From Streptomyces purpureus (GTDB taxonomy: Bacteria; Actinomycetota; Actinomycetes; Streptomycetales; Streptomycetaceae), in contig NZ_BMQQ01000020.1 of NCBI RefSeq assembly GCF_014648195.1, positions 62,001 to 126,000 of the forward strand: a stretch of 64,000 bases of DNA. The letters are read 5' to 3'. Positions 1-7,167 of this stretch are shown here, piece after piece. The notes beneath the pieces are model-generated. The model had not been told where the DNA came from. It ran no database searches and saw only the letters and a program-made list of their open reading frames with translations. Made by a program: the position numbers and the translations under genes. Position 1 is the stretch's first letter. Every line of letters starts with the position of its first letter.

Positions 1-221
1 ATGAAGCCGTCCTCGACCATGGAGAGGTCGTCCGGGGTCTTCCCGTCGAAGTACGAGGTCAGCTTGACCCGGTCGTAGGCGGGGCGGGGCTCCTCGCACA
101 GGACCACGACCCGGGAGGTCGCGGTGGTGCCCTGCTCGGCGAGGGCCTCCAGGAACCGCTGCCCGACCATTCCGTGGCCGACCAGGACGATGGTGGGGGT
201 GTTCACGGGCGTGGTCGACAT
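1..221 (-). CDS. nirB: Nitrite reductase [NAD(P)H] large subunit, N-terminal fragment
   Basis: Only the first 73 codons are present; the gene runs off the left edge. The translation opens with a FAD-binding glycine-rich strand (TIVLVGHGMVGQRFLEAL), where GHGMVG is the NirB version of the dinucleotide motif, and continues with CEEPRPAYDRVKLTSYFDG, a stretch highly characteristic of the assimilatory NirB flavoprotein domain. Full-length NirB carries FAD, a [4Fe-4S] cluster and siroheme and reduces nitrite to ammonium in the cytoplasm. The ATG lies one base after the TGA of the upstream FAD oxidoreductase, so the two are one transcription unit and probably translationally coupled. The catalytic half cannot be assessed here. 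Confidence 0.85.
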   Translation of the reverse strand, partial: MSTTPVNTPTIVLVGHGMVGQRFLEALAEQGTTATSRVVVLCEEPRPAYDRVKLTSYFDGKTPDDLSMVEDGF

Positions 222-222
222 C

Positions 223-1407
223 TCAGGAGCCTCCGTCATGGGTGAGCAGGTGGAGCAGGGGAGCGTCGGGCAGGGCCTCGTCGCCCTCCCAGGCGCGGGC
301 GAGCGCGCCGACCGCGGCGAGATCGCCGAGCAGGACACCGCCGACCAGCCGGTCGCCGCGGACGACGACCTTGCGGTAGGCCCGGCGGGTGGCGTCGGTC
401 AGCTGGACCACGTCGTCGCCGGGCTGGGCCGTGGCCTCGCCGAACGCCGCCAGGTCCAGGGCCTCGGGGCCGCCGAGGGTGAGCCGGGTCAGGGCGCGGG
501 TGCCGCCGTAGCGGCCGGTGTCGCCGAGCAGGATCCCGGCGAGTACGTCGGCCTGCTCCAGGGCGGGGCCGGCCAGGCCGTAGACCCGGCCTTGGTGCTC
601 GGCGCAGTCGCCGACGGCGTGGATGTACGGGTCGGAGGTGCGCAGCTCGTCGTCGACGACGATGCCGCGCTGGACGTCGAGCCCGGCGTCGCGGGCCAGA
701 CCTACGCGGGGCCGCACCCCGCAGGCGAGGACGACGACGTGGGCGTCGAGGACGAAACCGTCGGCGAGCTCGACCGCGGTCACGGCCCCGTCGTGCTGGC
801 GCAGACCGCTCACCCGGCACTCGGTGTGCACCTCGACCCCGAGGGATTCGACATGGGCGCGCAGCAGCGCCGAGGCGCGCGCGTCCAGCTGCCGTTCCAT
901 CAGCCGCTCACCCTGCTGGGTCAGCACGACCTCCGCGCCGCGCGCCGCGAGCGCCCGCGCCGCGGACACCCCGAGCAGCCCGCCGCCGACGACGACCACG
1001 CGGACGCCGGGGCCGACGAGGCTCCGCAGCGTCAGGCAGTCGTCGAGGGTGCGGAAGGGGTGGACCCCCTCGGGCAGCCGGCTGCCGCGCAGTCCGCGCA
1101 GCGGCGGCAGCACCGGGTTGGAGCCGGTGGCCAGGACCAGCCGGTCGTAGCCGACCGTGGAGCCGTCGGCGCAGTGCACCAGCCGGGCATCCCGGTCGAT
1201 GCGCTCGGCCCGCACCCCGCGCCGCACCGGCTCTCCCGGGGCGGGCAGGGCGATCACCTCGGGCGCGTACCGTCCGGCGAGGACGTCGGCGAGCAGCACC
1301 CTGTTGTAGGGGGCGTGCGGCTCTTCGCCGAGGAGGGTGACCGGCAGCCGCTGGGCGAGCCGGGCGCCCGCCGTCCCGCCGCCGACCACCACGATCCGTG
1401 TACTCAT
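223..1407 (-). CDS. FAD-dependent NAD(P)H oxidoreductase of the nitrite reductase operon
   Basis: The protein is 394 aa and resembles the N-terminal flavoprotein module of NirB/NasB without the siroheme part. An N-terminal FAD Rossmann motif VVVGGGTAG (about residues 6-14), a second nucleotide motif VVVVGGGLLG near 140, and the FAD-contacting YIHAVGDCAEH near 285 are all visible. It probably passes electrons from NAD(P)H to the nitrite or nitrate reductase system; the exact partner is inferred from its place directly upstream of nirB. I chose the ATG at 1407 (MSTRIVVVGG) because it starts exactly at the FAD fold; upstream in-frame codons give an arginine-rich, non-conserved stretch. No Shine-Dalgarno sequence is visible, and a GlnR-like box begins 22 bp upstream. 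Confidence 0.85.
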   Translation of the reverse strand: MSTRIVVVGGGTAGARLAQRLPVTLLGEEPHAPYNRVLLADVLAGRYAPEVIALPAPGEPVRRGVRAERIDRDARLVHCADGSTVGYDRLVLATGSNPVLPPLRGLRGSRLPEGVHPFRTLDDCLTLRSLVGPGVRVVVVGGGLLGVSAARALAARGAEVVLTQQGERLMERQLDARASALLRAHVESLGVEVHTECRVSGLRQHDGAVTAVELADGFVLDAHVVVLACGVRPRVGLARDAGLDVQRGIVVDDELRTSDPYIHAVGDCAEHQGRVYGLAGPALEQADVLAGILLGDTGRYGGTRALTRLTLGGPEALDLAAFGEATAQPGDDVVQLTDATRRAYRKVVVRGDRLVGGVLLGDLAAVGALARAWEGDEALPDAPLLHLLTHDGGS

Positions 1408-1429
1408 GTCCGCAGCGTGCGCGGTCGGT

Positions 1430-1467
1430 GTTACCCGACGGCATCCCGTCTGTTTCCCGTACGGAAC
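1430..1467. promoter_or_regulatory. Candidate GlnR box upstream of the nir operon
   Basis: Read on the plus strand the site is GTTAC-N6-GCATC-N6-GTTTC-N6-GGAAC: four pentamers spaced 11 bp apart, the layout of the actinobacterial GlnR box (GTnAC-N6-GAAAC repeated). On the gene strand it reads GTTCC-N6-GAAAC-N6-GATGC-N6-GTAAC and includes one perfect GAAAC. It ends 22 bp before the flavoprotein start codon, the same distance as the matching site before nasA. GlnR control of nirB and nasA is established in Streptomyces coelicolor; the site here is read by eye. Confidence 0.6.
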
Positions 1468-1605
1468 GCTGACCTCAGCCGCCGTCCACCTCGGGTGTGA
1501 GGGAGACGGCACCCGGTGCCAGGTGGGGTGCCGAACCTCAGACGTACCTCAAGACTCAGAAGATCGTGGGGCAGTACACCCATCGCCTGTCCTAGGCTCG
1601 CGATC

Positions 1606-2385
1606 ATGCCTGACATATCACTCACCACCCTTGTCCTGCTCTGTGTCGCCGCGCTCGTGGCCGGCTGGATCGACGCGGTGGTGGGCGGTGGCGGGCTGCT
1701 GCTGATCCCCGCCCTGCTGCTTGGCATGCCGAACGTCCCGGCCGCGCAGATCCTCGGCACCAACAAGGCGGTCGCGATCGTGGGCACGACCGGCGCCGCC
1801 GTGACGTACGTACGCAAGGCGCCGGTGAAGGTGAGCACGGCCGTACGGATCGGGCTCGCCGCGCTCGTCGGATCGATGGCCGGCGCGTTCTTCGCCGCCG
1901 GGATCAGCAGCGACGTCCTGCGCCCGGTGATCATGGTGGTGCTGCTCGGGGTGGCCGCGTTCGTGCTGCTGCGGCCGTCCTTCGGGACCCGGACCGAGGA
2001 CAAGGGCCCGGCGACCCGGGCCCGCGTGATCGCCGCGATCGTCCTGGTCGGCGGCGGCATCGGCTTCTACGACGGCCTCTTCGGGCCCGGCACAGGCACC
2101 TTCCTGGTCCTCGCGCTCACGGCCGTCCTCCACCTCGACCTGGTGACCGCCTCCGCCACCGCCAAGATCGTCAACGTCTGCACCAATGCCGGGGCGCTGG
2201 CGATGTTCGCCTACCAGGGGGCCGTGCTGTGGCAGCTGGCCGTGGTGATGGCGGCGTTCAACCTGCTCGGCGGGACGGTCGGCGCGCGGATGGCACTGCG
2301 CAAGGGCAGCGAGTTCGTCCGTGGGGTGCTGCTGTTCGTGGTGTTCTCGCTGGTCGCGAAGCTCGCCTTCGACCAGTGGAGCTGA
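1606..2385 (+). CDS. TauE/SafE family sulfite/anion permease
   Basis: The product is a 259-aa integral membrane protein with about eight hydrophobic segments and the TauE/SafE hallmark GWIDAVVGGGGLLLIPALL in the first helix, mirrored by GFYDGLFGPGTGTFLV in the second half, as expected for the internal duplication of this family. Members export or import small anions such as sulfite, sulfoacetate or taurine; the substrate is unknown here. It is divergent from the nitrite reductase genes. I chose the ATG at 1606 because it begins directly before the first helix. No Shine-Dalgarno sequence precedes it, but TAGGCT (1593-1598) lies 7 bp upstream, so the mRNA may be leaderless. Confidence 0.85.
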   Translation: MPDISLTTLVLLCVAALVAGWIDAVVGGGGLLLIPALLLGMPNVPAAQILGTNKAVAIVGTTGAAVTYVRKAPVKVSTAVRIGLAALVGSMAGAFFAAGISSDVLRPVIMVVLLGVAAFVLLRPSFGTRTEDKGPATRARVIAAIVLVGGGIGFYDGLFGPGTGTFLVLALTAVLHLDLVTASATAKIVNVCTNAGALAMFAYQGAVLWQLAVVMAAFNLLGGTVGARMALRKGSEFVRGVLLFVVFSLVAKLAFDQWS

Positions 2386-2405
2386 CCCGGCCTGCCCGGG
2401 CCTGG

Positions 2406-3023
2406 TCAGCGGACGCCGATGAGGTGGGCGAAGGCGACCACGTTGCCCTGGTAGCCGGACTTCTTCGTGAACCCGCCGCCACACGTGATCACCCGTAGCT
2501 CGGCCCGGTCCGCCTGCCCGTAGACCTTCCGGTCCGGGAAGGCGTCGTTCTCGTACACCTCGACCGCGTCGATCGTGAACACGGCCGTACGCCCGTCCGC
2601 GCGGTCGACCTCGACGCGCTGGCCCTTCTTGAGCGTGCCGAGCGCGTAGAAGACGGCCGGTCCCTTGGCGTTGTCGACATGACCGGCGACGATCGCGGTG
2701 CCCTTGGCGCCCGGCGGGGTGCCGTCCTTGTACCAGCCGGCCAGATTGCTGTCGCCGGCCGGCGGCACCTGGAGGCTGCGGTCCGGGGCGAGACCGAGCC
2801 GCATCACGGGCGTGTCCACACCGATCTTCGGGATGCGCAGCCGGACCGGGGCGGACGGCGGCAGCGGATCGGCGGCCGCGTCGGTGTGCTGCTCGGGGCC
2901 CGCGGCGAACGCCTCGGCGGCCGACGGGACGGGCGGAGTGACCGGTTCGGAGCCGTTCTCGACCAGCCAGATACCGAGGCAGGCGGCGGCCGCTATGCCC
3001 CAGGCCTTGCTCTTGGTGCTCAC
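2406..3023 (-). CDS. Class F sortase
   Basis: This 205-aa protein has an N-terminal membrane anchor (residues about 7-21), a Pro/Ala-rich linker and a sortase beta-barrel starting at PVRLRIPKIGVDTPV. The catalytic His115 (AGHVDN) and Cys181 (VITCGGGF) are present. The usual third residue, an Arg just before the last core strand (class F proteins typically have a YRDN-type motif), is replaced by YQGN here, with only two lysines nearby. Sortases cleave cell-wall sorting signals and transfer the protein to a nucleophile outside the membrane. The gene lies 123 bp downstream of a secreted, membrane-anchored protein in the same orientation, a probable partner. Start ATG at 3023. Confidence 0.85.
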   Translation of the reverse strand: MSTKSKAWGIAAAACLGIWLVENGSEPVTPPVPSAAEAFAAGPEQHTDAAADPLPPSAPVRLRIPKIGVDTPVMRLGLAPDRSLQVPPAGDSNLAGWYKDGTPPGAKGTAIVAGHVDNAKGPAVFYALGTLKKGQRVEVDRADGRTAVFTIDAVEVYENDAFPDRKVYGQADRAELRVITCGGGFTKKSGYQGNVVAFAHLIGVR

Positions 3024-3146
3024 TGTCGGAGTCCTTCGGGTCCTTCGGGGCGGTCCACGGGTGGCCGGGGCCGGACGGAGTGACCCCGCCCGCGCCGGCT
3101 CGGGGCACGGCGGGGGCGGGGCGGCGGATCGACGGGAGGAGTCCCG

Positions 3147-3749
3147 CTACCGGCCCTGCGCGCCGCTCGCCCGGCGGCGCAGGAGCCAGGTCCCGCCGAC
3201 GGCGGCCGCGGCCAGAAGGGCCACACCCGCCGCGATCTGGGTGCTGTCGGGCCCGACGCTGCCGCCGATGCCGGTGCGCACATGTCCGCTGGGGCCCTGG
3301 TGGTGGTGGCGGATCTCCAGGTTGCCCTTGGCGGTGCGGCCGTTGTCGCAGGCCACGGCGATGCTGTAGGTGCCCGGCTTGGCGTGGTGCGGGACCGTGA
3401 AGTGGCCGACCACGATCTCCTTGTGGGCGCCCTGCGACAGCTGGAAGTCACCCGCGCCCAGGCTCTGGGCGTCGCCGATGCCGTGGCCGCCGGACCCGCA
3501 GGCGGTGGTGTTGACGGTGATCCGCTCACCCGGCGCGGCGGTCGTCGGGAAGATCTCCAGCCGCTCCTTCTTGTCGCCCCCCTGGTGGTTGTCGGTGCGC
3601 TCGTGGTTCTCGCCCCGGTCTTGGTTCTCGGTGCGCTCGGTGGTGTCGGCCCGCTCGTGGTTGTCGGCGTACGCCGGGGGTGCGGCGAGCGCGCCGAGCG
3701 TCAGGACCGTCAACGCGGTACCGGTGAGCAGGCGGGCAGTGGTGCGCAT
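3147..3749 (-). CDS. Secreted protein with charged repeats and C-terminal membrane anchor
   Basis: The 200-aa product has a Sec signal peptide (MRTTARLLTG to about PAYADN), then a strongly charged low-complexity stretch with recurring NHER/TDNH/TENQ units, then a beta-rich domain (GERITVNTTACGSGG, about 100-160) holding two cysteines that could pair. It ends in a hydrophobic helix followed by LLRRR. No LPxTG-type pentapeptide precedes the helix. The start at 3749 has a strong ribosome site (GGAGGA). The class F sortase lies immediately downstream, and such pairs recur in Streptomyces, so this may be its partner or substrate, although the sorting signal is not canonical. No enzyme motif was recognised. 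Confidence 0.75.
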   Translation of the reverse strand: MRTTARLLTGTALTVLTLGALAAPPAYADNHERADTTERTENQDRGENHERTDNHQGGDKKERLEIFPTTAAPGERITVNTTACGSGGHGIGDAQSLGAGDFQLSQGAHKEIVVGHFTVPHHAKPGTYSIAVACDNGRTAKGNLEIRHHHQGPSGHVRTGIGGSVGPDSTQIAAGVALLAAAAVGGTWLLRRRASGAQGR

Positions 3750-3995
3750 GGGATCCTCCGGAGCGCGCTTTCGGGGCGGTTGTCCTGCTCCCAGAGGTAA
3801 GGCTCTGCCGCCCGCCCCCGCCTGCTGATGAGGGGTCAGAATTGGGCCGTTCGGTGCGGCCCGCCACCCCGGACACCGGCTGTCACCACAGGTCAGGGCC
3901 TGTTGGGCGGTCCCGCCGGGGGGCCCGCTCCGAACGGGTGACCGGACGAGGCGGACCACCGGAAGCGGGCTGCGACCGCGACGGCCGTGTCGGCC

Positions 3996-4751
3996 TCACA
4001 GGGTCTCCCACTCCACCGACGCGTACGCCTCCCGCACCCGGGCCATCAGCCGCTCGTCCCCGGGCAGCACGGTCTCGTCGATCCGGCTCACCGGCGCGAT
4101 CCCGCGGGAGTTCGTCACGAACGCGGCCCGGAACGACGGCACGTCCGCCAGGGTCACCGGCCCCCGTACGGACCCCAGGAGCGGTTCGAGCAGGGCCATC
4201 GTGACGCCGTGGAGAGCGGGCGCGTCCGGCCAGCGGACCGAAGCGCCGTCCCAGAAGGCGATGTTGGTGACGGCGCCCTCGCTGACCGTCCCGTCCGGGG
4301 CCGTCAGCAGCGCCTCGTCGAAGCCCTCGCGCCGGACCGCTTCGCGGTGGTACGTCTGCCCGAAGCCGCCCAGATGCTTCAGATGGGCCGCCGGGCGCTG
4401 GTACGGGACGGACTTGAGCGCCTGCGGGGCGTCGTCGAACGCGAACGGCTCCCGTACGGTCACCATCGCCGTCCCCTCGTACATGTACACCCGCACAGCC
4501 GCCTCGGCGCGCCCCGCCGCCCGCAGAGCCTGCCGCATCAGAGCCCGCACATGGTCCTTGTCCACGCCGGTGCCGAAGAGTTCCCGGGAGGCGCCGTCGA
4601 GCCGGTCCAGATGGAGGCCGAGTCCGCGCACCCCGCCGTGGCGTACCTGCATCGCGGTGAAATGCCCGTAGGCGCTCTGGAGGGTGGCGATCAGCTCGGG
4701 GTCCGCGGCGGGTCTGCCGTCGATCTCGATGTACACGGGTGCGTGGCTCAT
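3996..4751 (-). CDS. Class IV aminotransferase (aminodeoxychorismate lyase / branched-chain aminotransferase-like)
   Basis: The protein is 251 aa, the usual length for the fold-type IV PLP family. FDEALLTAPDGTVSEGAVTNIAFW contains the glutamate and the SEG/TN phosphate-binding loop typical of the family, and AAFVTNSRGIAPV near the C terminus matches its second conserved block. HHxxR-type elements appear only weakly, and the lysine that would bind PLP falls in HLKHLGGFGQ or KSVPYQ. The family includes D-amino acid aminotransferase, branched-chain aminotransferase and PabC; the sequence does not decide between them. Start ATG at 4751 (MSHAPVYIEI). The gene is divergent from the SoxR-box operon and may share its intergenic region. 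Confidence 0.75.
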   Translation of the reverse strand: MSHAPVYIEIDGRPAADPELIATLQSAYGHFTAMQVRHGGVRGLGLHLDRLDGASRELFGTGVDKDHVRALMRQALRAAGRAEAAVRVYMYEGTAMVTVREPFAFDDAPQALKSVPYQRPAAHLKHLGGFGQTYHREAVRREGFDEALLTAPDGTVSEGAVTNIAFWDGASVRWPDAPALHGVTMALLEPLLGSVRGPVTLADVPSFRAAFVTNSRGIAPVSRIDETVLPGDERLMARVREAYASVEWETL

Positions 4752-4795
4752 CTCCTCACCGTACGGGGGCCCGTGAGAGTGCCGAAAAGATCCGC

Positions 4796-4826
4796 TTGAC
4801 CTCAACCAAAGTTGAGGTACGAGGCT
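4796..4826 (+). promoter_or_regulatory. SoxR-type promoter/operator
   Basis: A -35 TTGACC (4796-4801) overlaps an 18-bp dyad, CCTCAAC-CAAA-GTTGAGG (4800-4817), which matches the MerR-family SoxR box (CCTCAA, six bases, TTGAGG). A -10-like GAGGCT at 4821-4826 gives a 19-bp spacer, the overlong spacing that MerR-type activators act on. Transcription would start at or next to the ATG at 4834. In S. coelicolor an NADPH-dependent FMN reductase gene (SCO2478) is a known SoxR target, and the gene here appears to be its orthologue. Confidence 0.8.
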
Positions 4827-4833
4827 CTTCCCC

Positions 4834-5421
4834 ATGACCACGCAGACACCGCTCAAGCTCGCCGTCATCGTCGCCAGCAACCGCGAGGGCCGCTTCGCCC
4901 CCGTCGTCGCCGACTGGTTCCTCGCCCGGGCCGAGGAGCACCCCGGCTTCGACGTCACCGTCGTCGACCTCGCCACGATCGACCTGCCCACCGCCCTGTC
5001 CCACACCCCCGGCCCCGACGCCGCCGCCGAACTGGCCAAGGTCACCCCCACGCTCGCCGCCGCCGACGCCTTCGTCGTCCTCACCCCCGAGTACAACCAC
5101 TCCTTCCCCGCCCCCCTCAAAAACCTCATCGACTGGCACTACGTCGAATGGCAGGCCAAGCCCGTCGGCTTCCTCTCCTACGGCGGAATCTCCGGCGGCC
5201 TGCGCGCCGTCGAGCAGCTGCGGCAGGTCTTCGCCGAACTGCACGCCGTCACCGTCCGCGACACCGTCTCCTTCGCCTTCGTCCACGGCCTGTTCGACGC
5301 GGACGGTCAGCTCAAGGACCCCTCCGGCCCCGAGGGCGCCGCCAAGACGATGCTCGACCAGCTCGTCTGGTGGGGCGAGGCGCTCCGGTCCGCCAAGTCC
5401 GTCCACCCGTACGCGGGTTAA
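4834..5421 (+). CDS. NAD(P)H-dependent FMN reductase (SoxR target)
   Basis: The 195-aa flavodoxin-like protein has the FMN phosphate loop VIVASNREGRFAPVVADWF near the N terminus and the family signature LTPEYNHSFPAPLKNLIDW (about residues 87-105), as in chromate/azo/FMN reductases. It transfers electrons from NAD(P)H to flavins or quinones in the cytoplasm. There is no Shine-Dalgarno sequence before the ATG and the SoxR-box promoter places the transcript start at about the ATG, so translation is likely leaderless. The ABC exporter gene follows 12 bp after the stop, so redox-cycling compounds would be expected to induce reductase and exporter together. Confidence 0.9.
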   Translation: MTTQTPLKLAVIVASNREGRFAPVVADWFLARAEEHPGFDVTVVDLATIDLPTALSHTPGPDAAAELAKVTPTLAAADAFVVLTPEYNHSFPAPLKNLIDWHYVEWQAKPVGFLSYGGISGGLRAVEQLRQVFAELHAVTVRDTVSFAFVHGLFDADGQLKDPSGPEGAAKTMLDQLVWWGEALRSAKSVHPYAG

Positions 5422-5433
5422 GGACCGCACGCC

Positions 5434-7167
5434 ATGCTGACCAGACTTCTCCTGCGCCATCTGCGGCCCTACCGGGGAACCTTCGCCCTGGTCGTGGGCC
5501 TCCAGCTGATCCAGTCCCTGGCCACCCTCCTGCTCCCCACCCTCAACGCCGACCTCATCGACCACGGCGTCCTGCGCGGCGACACCGGCTACGTCCTCAC
5601 CACCGGCGTCCTGATGATCGCCGTCACCCTCCTCCAGATGGCCGCCGCCGGCGCCGCCGTCCTCTTCAGCGCCAAGATCGCCATGGGAATCGGCCGCGAC
5701 CTGCGGGCCACCGTCTTCCGCCACGTCCAGGACTTCTCCGTACGGGAGATGGGCCGCTTCGGCGCCGCCTCCCTGATCACCCGCACCACCAACGACGTCC
5801 AGCAGGTGCAGACCCTCGCCCTGCTCGCCCTCACCCTCGTCGTCGCCGCGCCGCTGATGGCGATCGGCGGAATCGCGATGGCGCTCGGCCAGGACGTCCC
5901 GCTCGCACTGCTCCTGCTGGTCTTCGCCCCGCTGATGGGCCTCGCCGTGGGCCTGATCGTGCGCCGCCTGCCCCCGGTCTTCCGGGGCATGCAGGGCCGT
6001 GTCGACCTGATCAACCGCGTCCTGCGGGAACAGATCACCGGCATCCGCGTCATCCGCGCCTTCGTCCGAGACCGGCACGAACAGCGCCGCTTCGCCGACG
6101 CCAACGATGAACTCCTCGCCGCCGGACTGCGTGCCGGCCGCCTCCAGGCCCTGATGATGCCCACCGTCTTCATCGTCTGGGAGCTCGCCACCGTCGCCAT
6201 CATCTGGGTCGGCGGACACCGCATCGACTCCGGCTCCCTCCAGCCCGGCTCGCTCATCGCCTTCCTCGGCTATCTGATGCAGATCTTCATGGCCGTGATG
6301 ATGACCCTCTTCCTCGCCATGCAACTGCCCCGCGCCGAGGTCAGCGCGGAACGCCTGCAGGAGGTCCTCGCCACCGAACCCGGCCTCACCCCGCCTGCCG
6401 CTCCCGTCCGCCACTTGCACGGCTCCGGCCGGCTGGAGCTGCGCGGCATCGACTTCAGCTACCCCGGCGCCGAGGAGCCCGTCCTGCGCGGGATCGACCT
6501 CACAGCCCGGGCCGGCCGCACCACCGCCGTCATCGGCTCCACCGGCAGCGGCAAGTCCACCCTGCTCGGCCTCGTGCCCCGCCTGTTCGACGCTACCGCC
6601 GGAGAGGTACGGGTCGGCGGCGTGGACGTCCGCGACCTCGACCCGGCGCTGCTGGCCAGAACCGTCGGTTTCGTACCCCAGAAGCCGTACCTCTTCTCCG
6701 GCACCGTCGCCTCCAACCTGCGCTACGGCAACCCCGGCGCCACCGACGACGACCTCTGGCACGCCCTGGAGACCGCGCGGGCGGCCGACTTCGTCCGCGG
6801 CCTCGACGGCGGCCTGGACGCCACCGTCGCCCAGGGCGGCACCAACTTCTCCGGCGGCCAGCGCCAGCGCCTCGCCATCGCCCGGGTCCTCGCCGCCCGG
6901 CCCGACGTCTACCTCTTCGACGACTCCTTCTCCGCCCTCGACAACGCCACCGACGCCGCCCTGCGCCGCGCCCTCGCCGCAGAGACCCGGGACGCCACCG
7001 TCGTCATCGTCGCCCAGCGCGTCTCCACCATCCGCGGCGCCGACCGGATCGTCGTCCTCGACCAGGGCCAGGTCGTCGGCACCGGCACCCACGACACGCT
7101 CATGCGTGACAACCCCACCTACCGGGAGATCGTCCTCTCCCAGCTCACCGAGGAGGAAGCGGCATGA
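5434..7167 (+). CDS. ABC exporter half-transporter, subunit A (degenerate Walker B partner)
   Basis: The 577-aa protein has an N-terminal six-helix exporter domain and a C-terminal nucleotide-binding domain. The Walker A GSTGSGKST starts at residue 368, the Q-loop is PQKPYLF, and the signature NFSGGQRQR is canonical. The Walker B reads YLFDDSFSALD: the catalytic Glu is Asp. The partner encoded next has a proper Walker B but a non-canonical signature, so the pair would have one competent and one degenerate ATP site, as in heterodimeric exporters of the BmrCD/TM287-288 type. It is paralogous to the gene at 23373-25106, which has the same length. The next gene overlaps it by ATGA. Substrate unknown; SoxR context suggests a redox-active molecule. 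Confidence 0.9.
   Translation: MLTRLLLRHLRPYRGTFALVVGLQLIQSLATLLLPTLNADLIDHGVLRGDTGYVLTTGVLMIAVTLLQMAAAGAAVLFSAKIAMGIGRDLRATVFRHVQDFSVREMGRFGAASLITRTTNDVQQVQTLALLALTLVVAAPLMAIGGIAMALGQDVPLALLLLVFAPLMGLAVGLIVRRLPPVFRGMQGRVDLINRVLREQITGIRVIRAFVRDRHEQRRFADANDELLAAGLRAGRLQALMMPTVFIVWELATVAIIWVGGHRIDSGSLQPGSLIAFLGYLMQIFMAVMMTLFLAMQLPRAEVSAERLQEVLATEPGLTPPAAPVRHLHGSGRLELRGIDFSYPGAEEPVLRGIDLTARAGRTTAVIGSTGSGKSTLLGLVPRLFDATAGEVRVGGVDVRDLDPALLARTVGFVPQKPYLFSGTVASNLRYGNPGATDDDLWHALETARAADFVRGLDGGLDATVAQGGTNFSGGQRQRLAIARVLAARPDVYLFDDSFSALDNATDAALRRALAAETRDATVVIVAQRVSTIRGADRIVVLDQGQVVGTGTHDTLMRDNPTYREIVLSQLTEEEAA

Noticed and set aside
124..1500. Plus-strand open frame opposite the nir flavoprotein
   Set aside because: Low-complexity Gly/Ala/Asp-rich translation without motifs; the minus strand has clear FAD motifs.
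3750..3959. Upstream extension of the secreted protein gene by 70 codons
   Set aside because: It would bury the signal peptide; GGAGGA lies right before the ATG at 3749.
4756..7092. Long open frame on the minus strand opposite the flavin reductase and ABC gene (778 codons)
   Set aside because: It is a GC-bias shadow of the exporter gene: composition is acidic Gly/Glu/Asp/His-rich without domains, and codon third-position GC fits the opposite strand.
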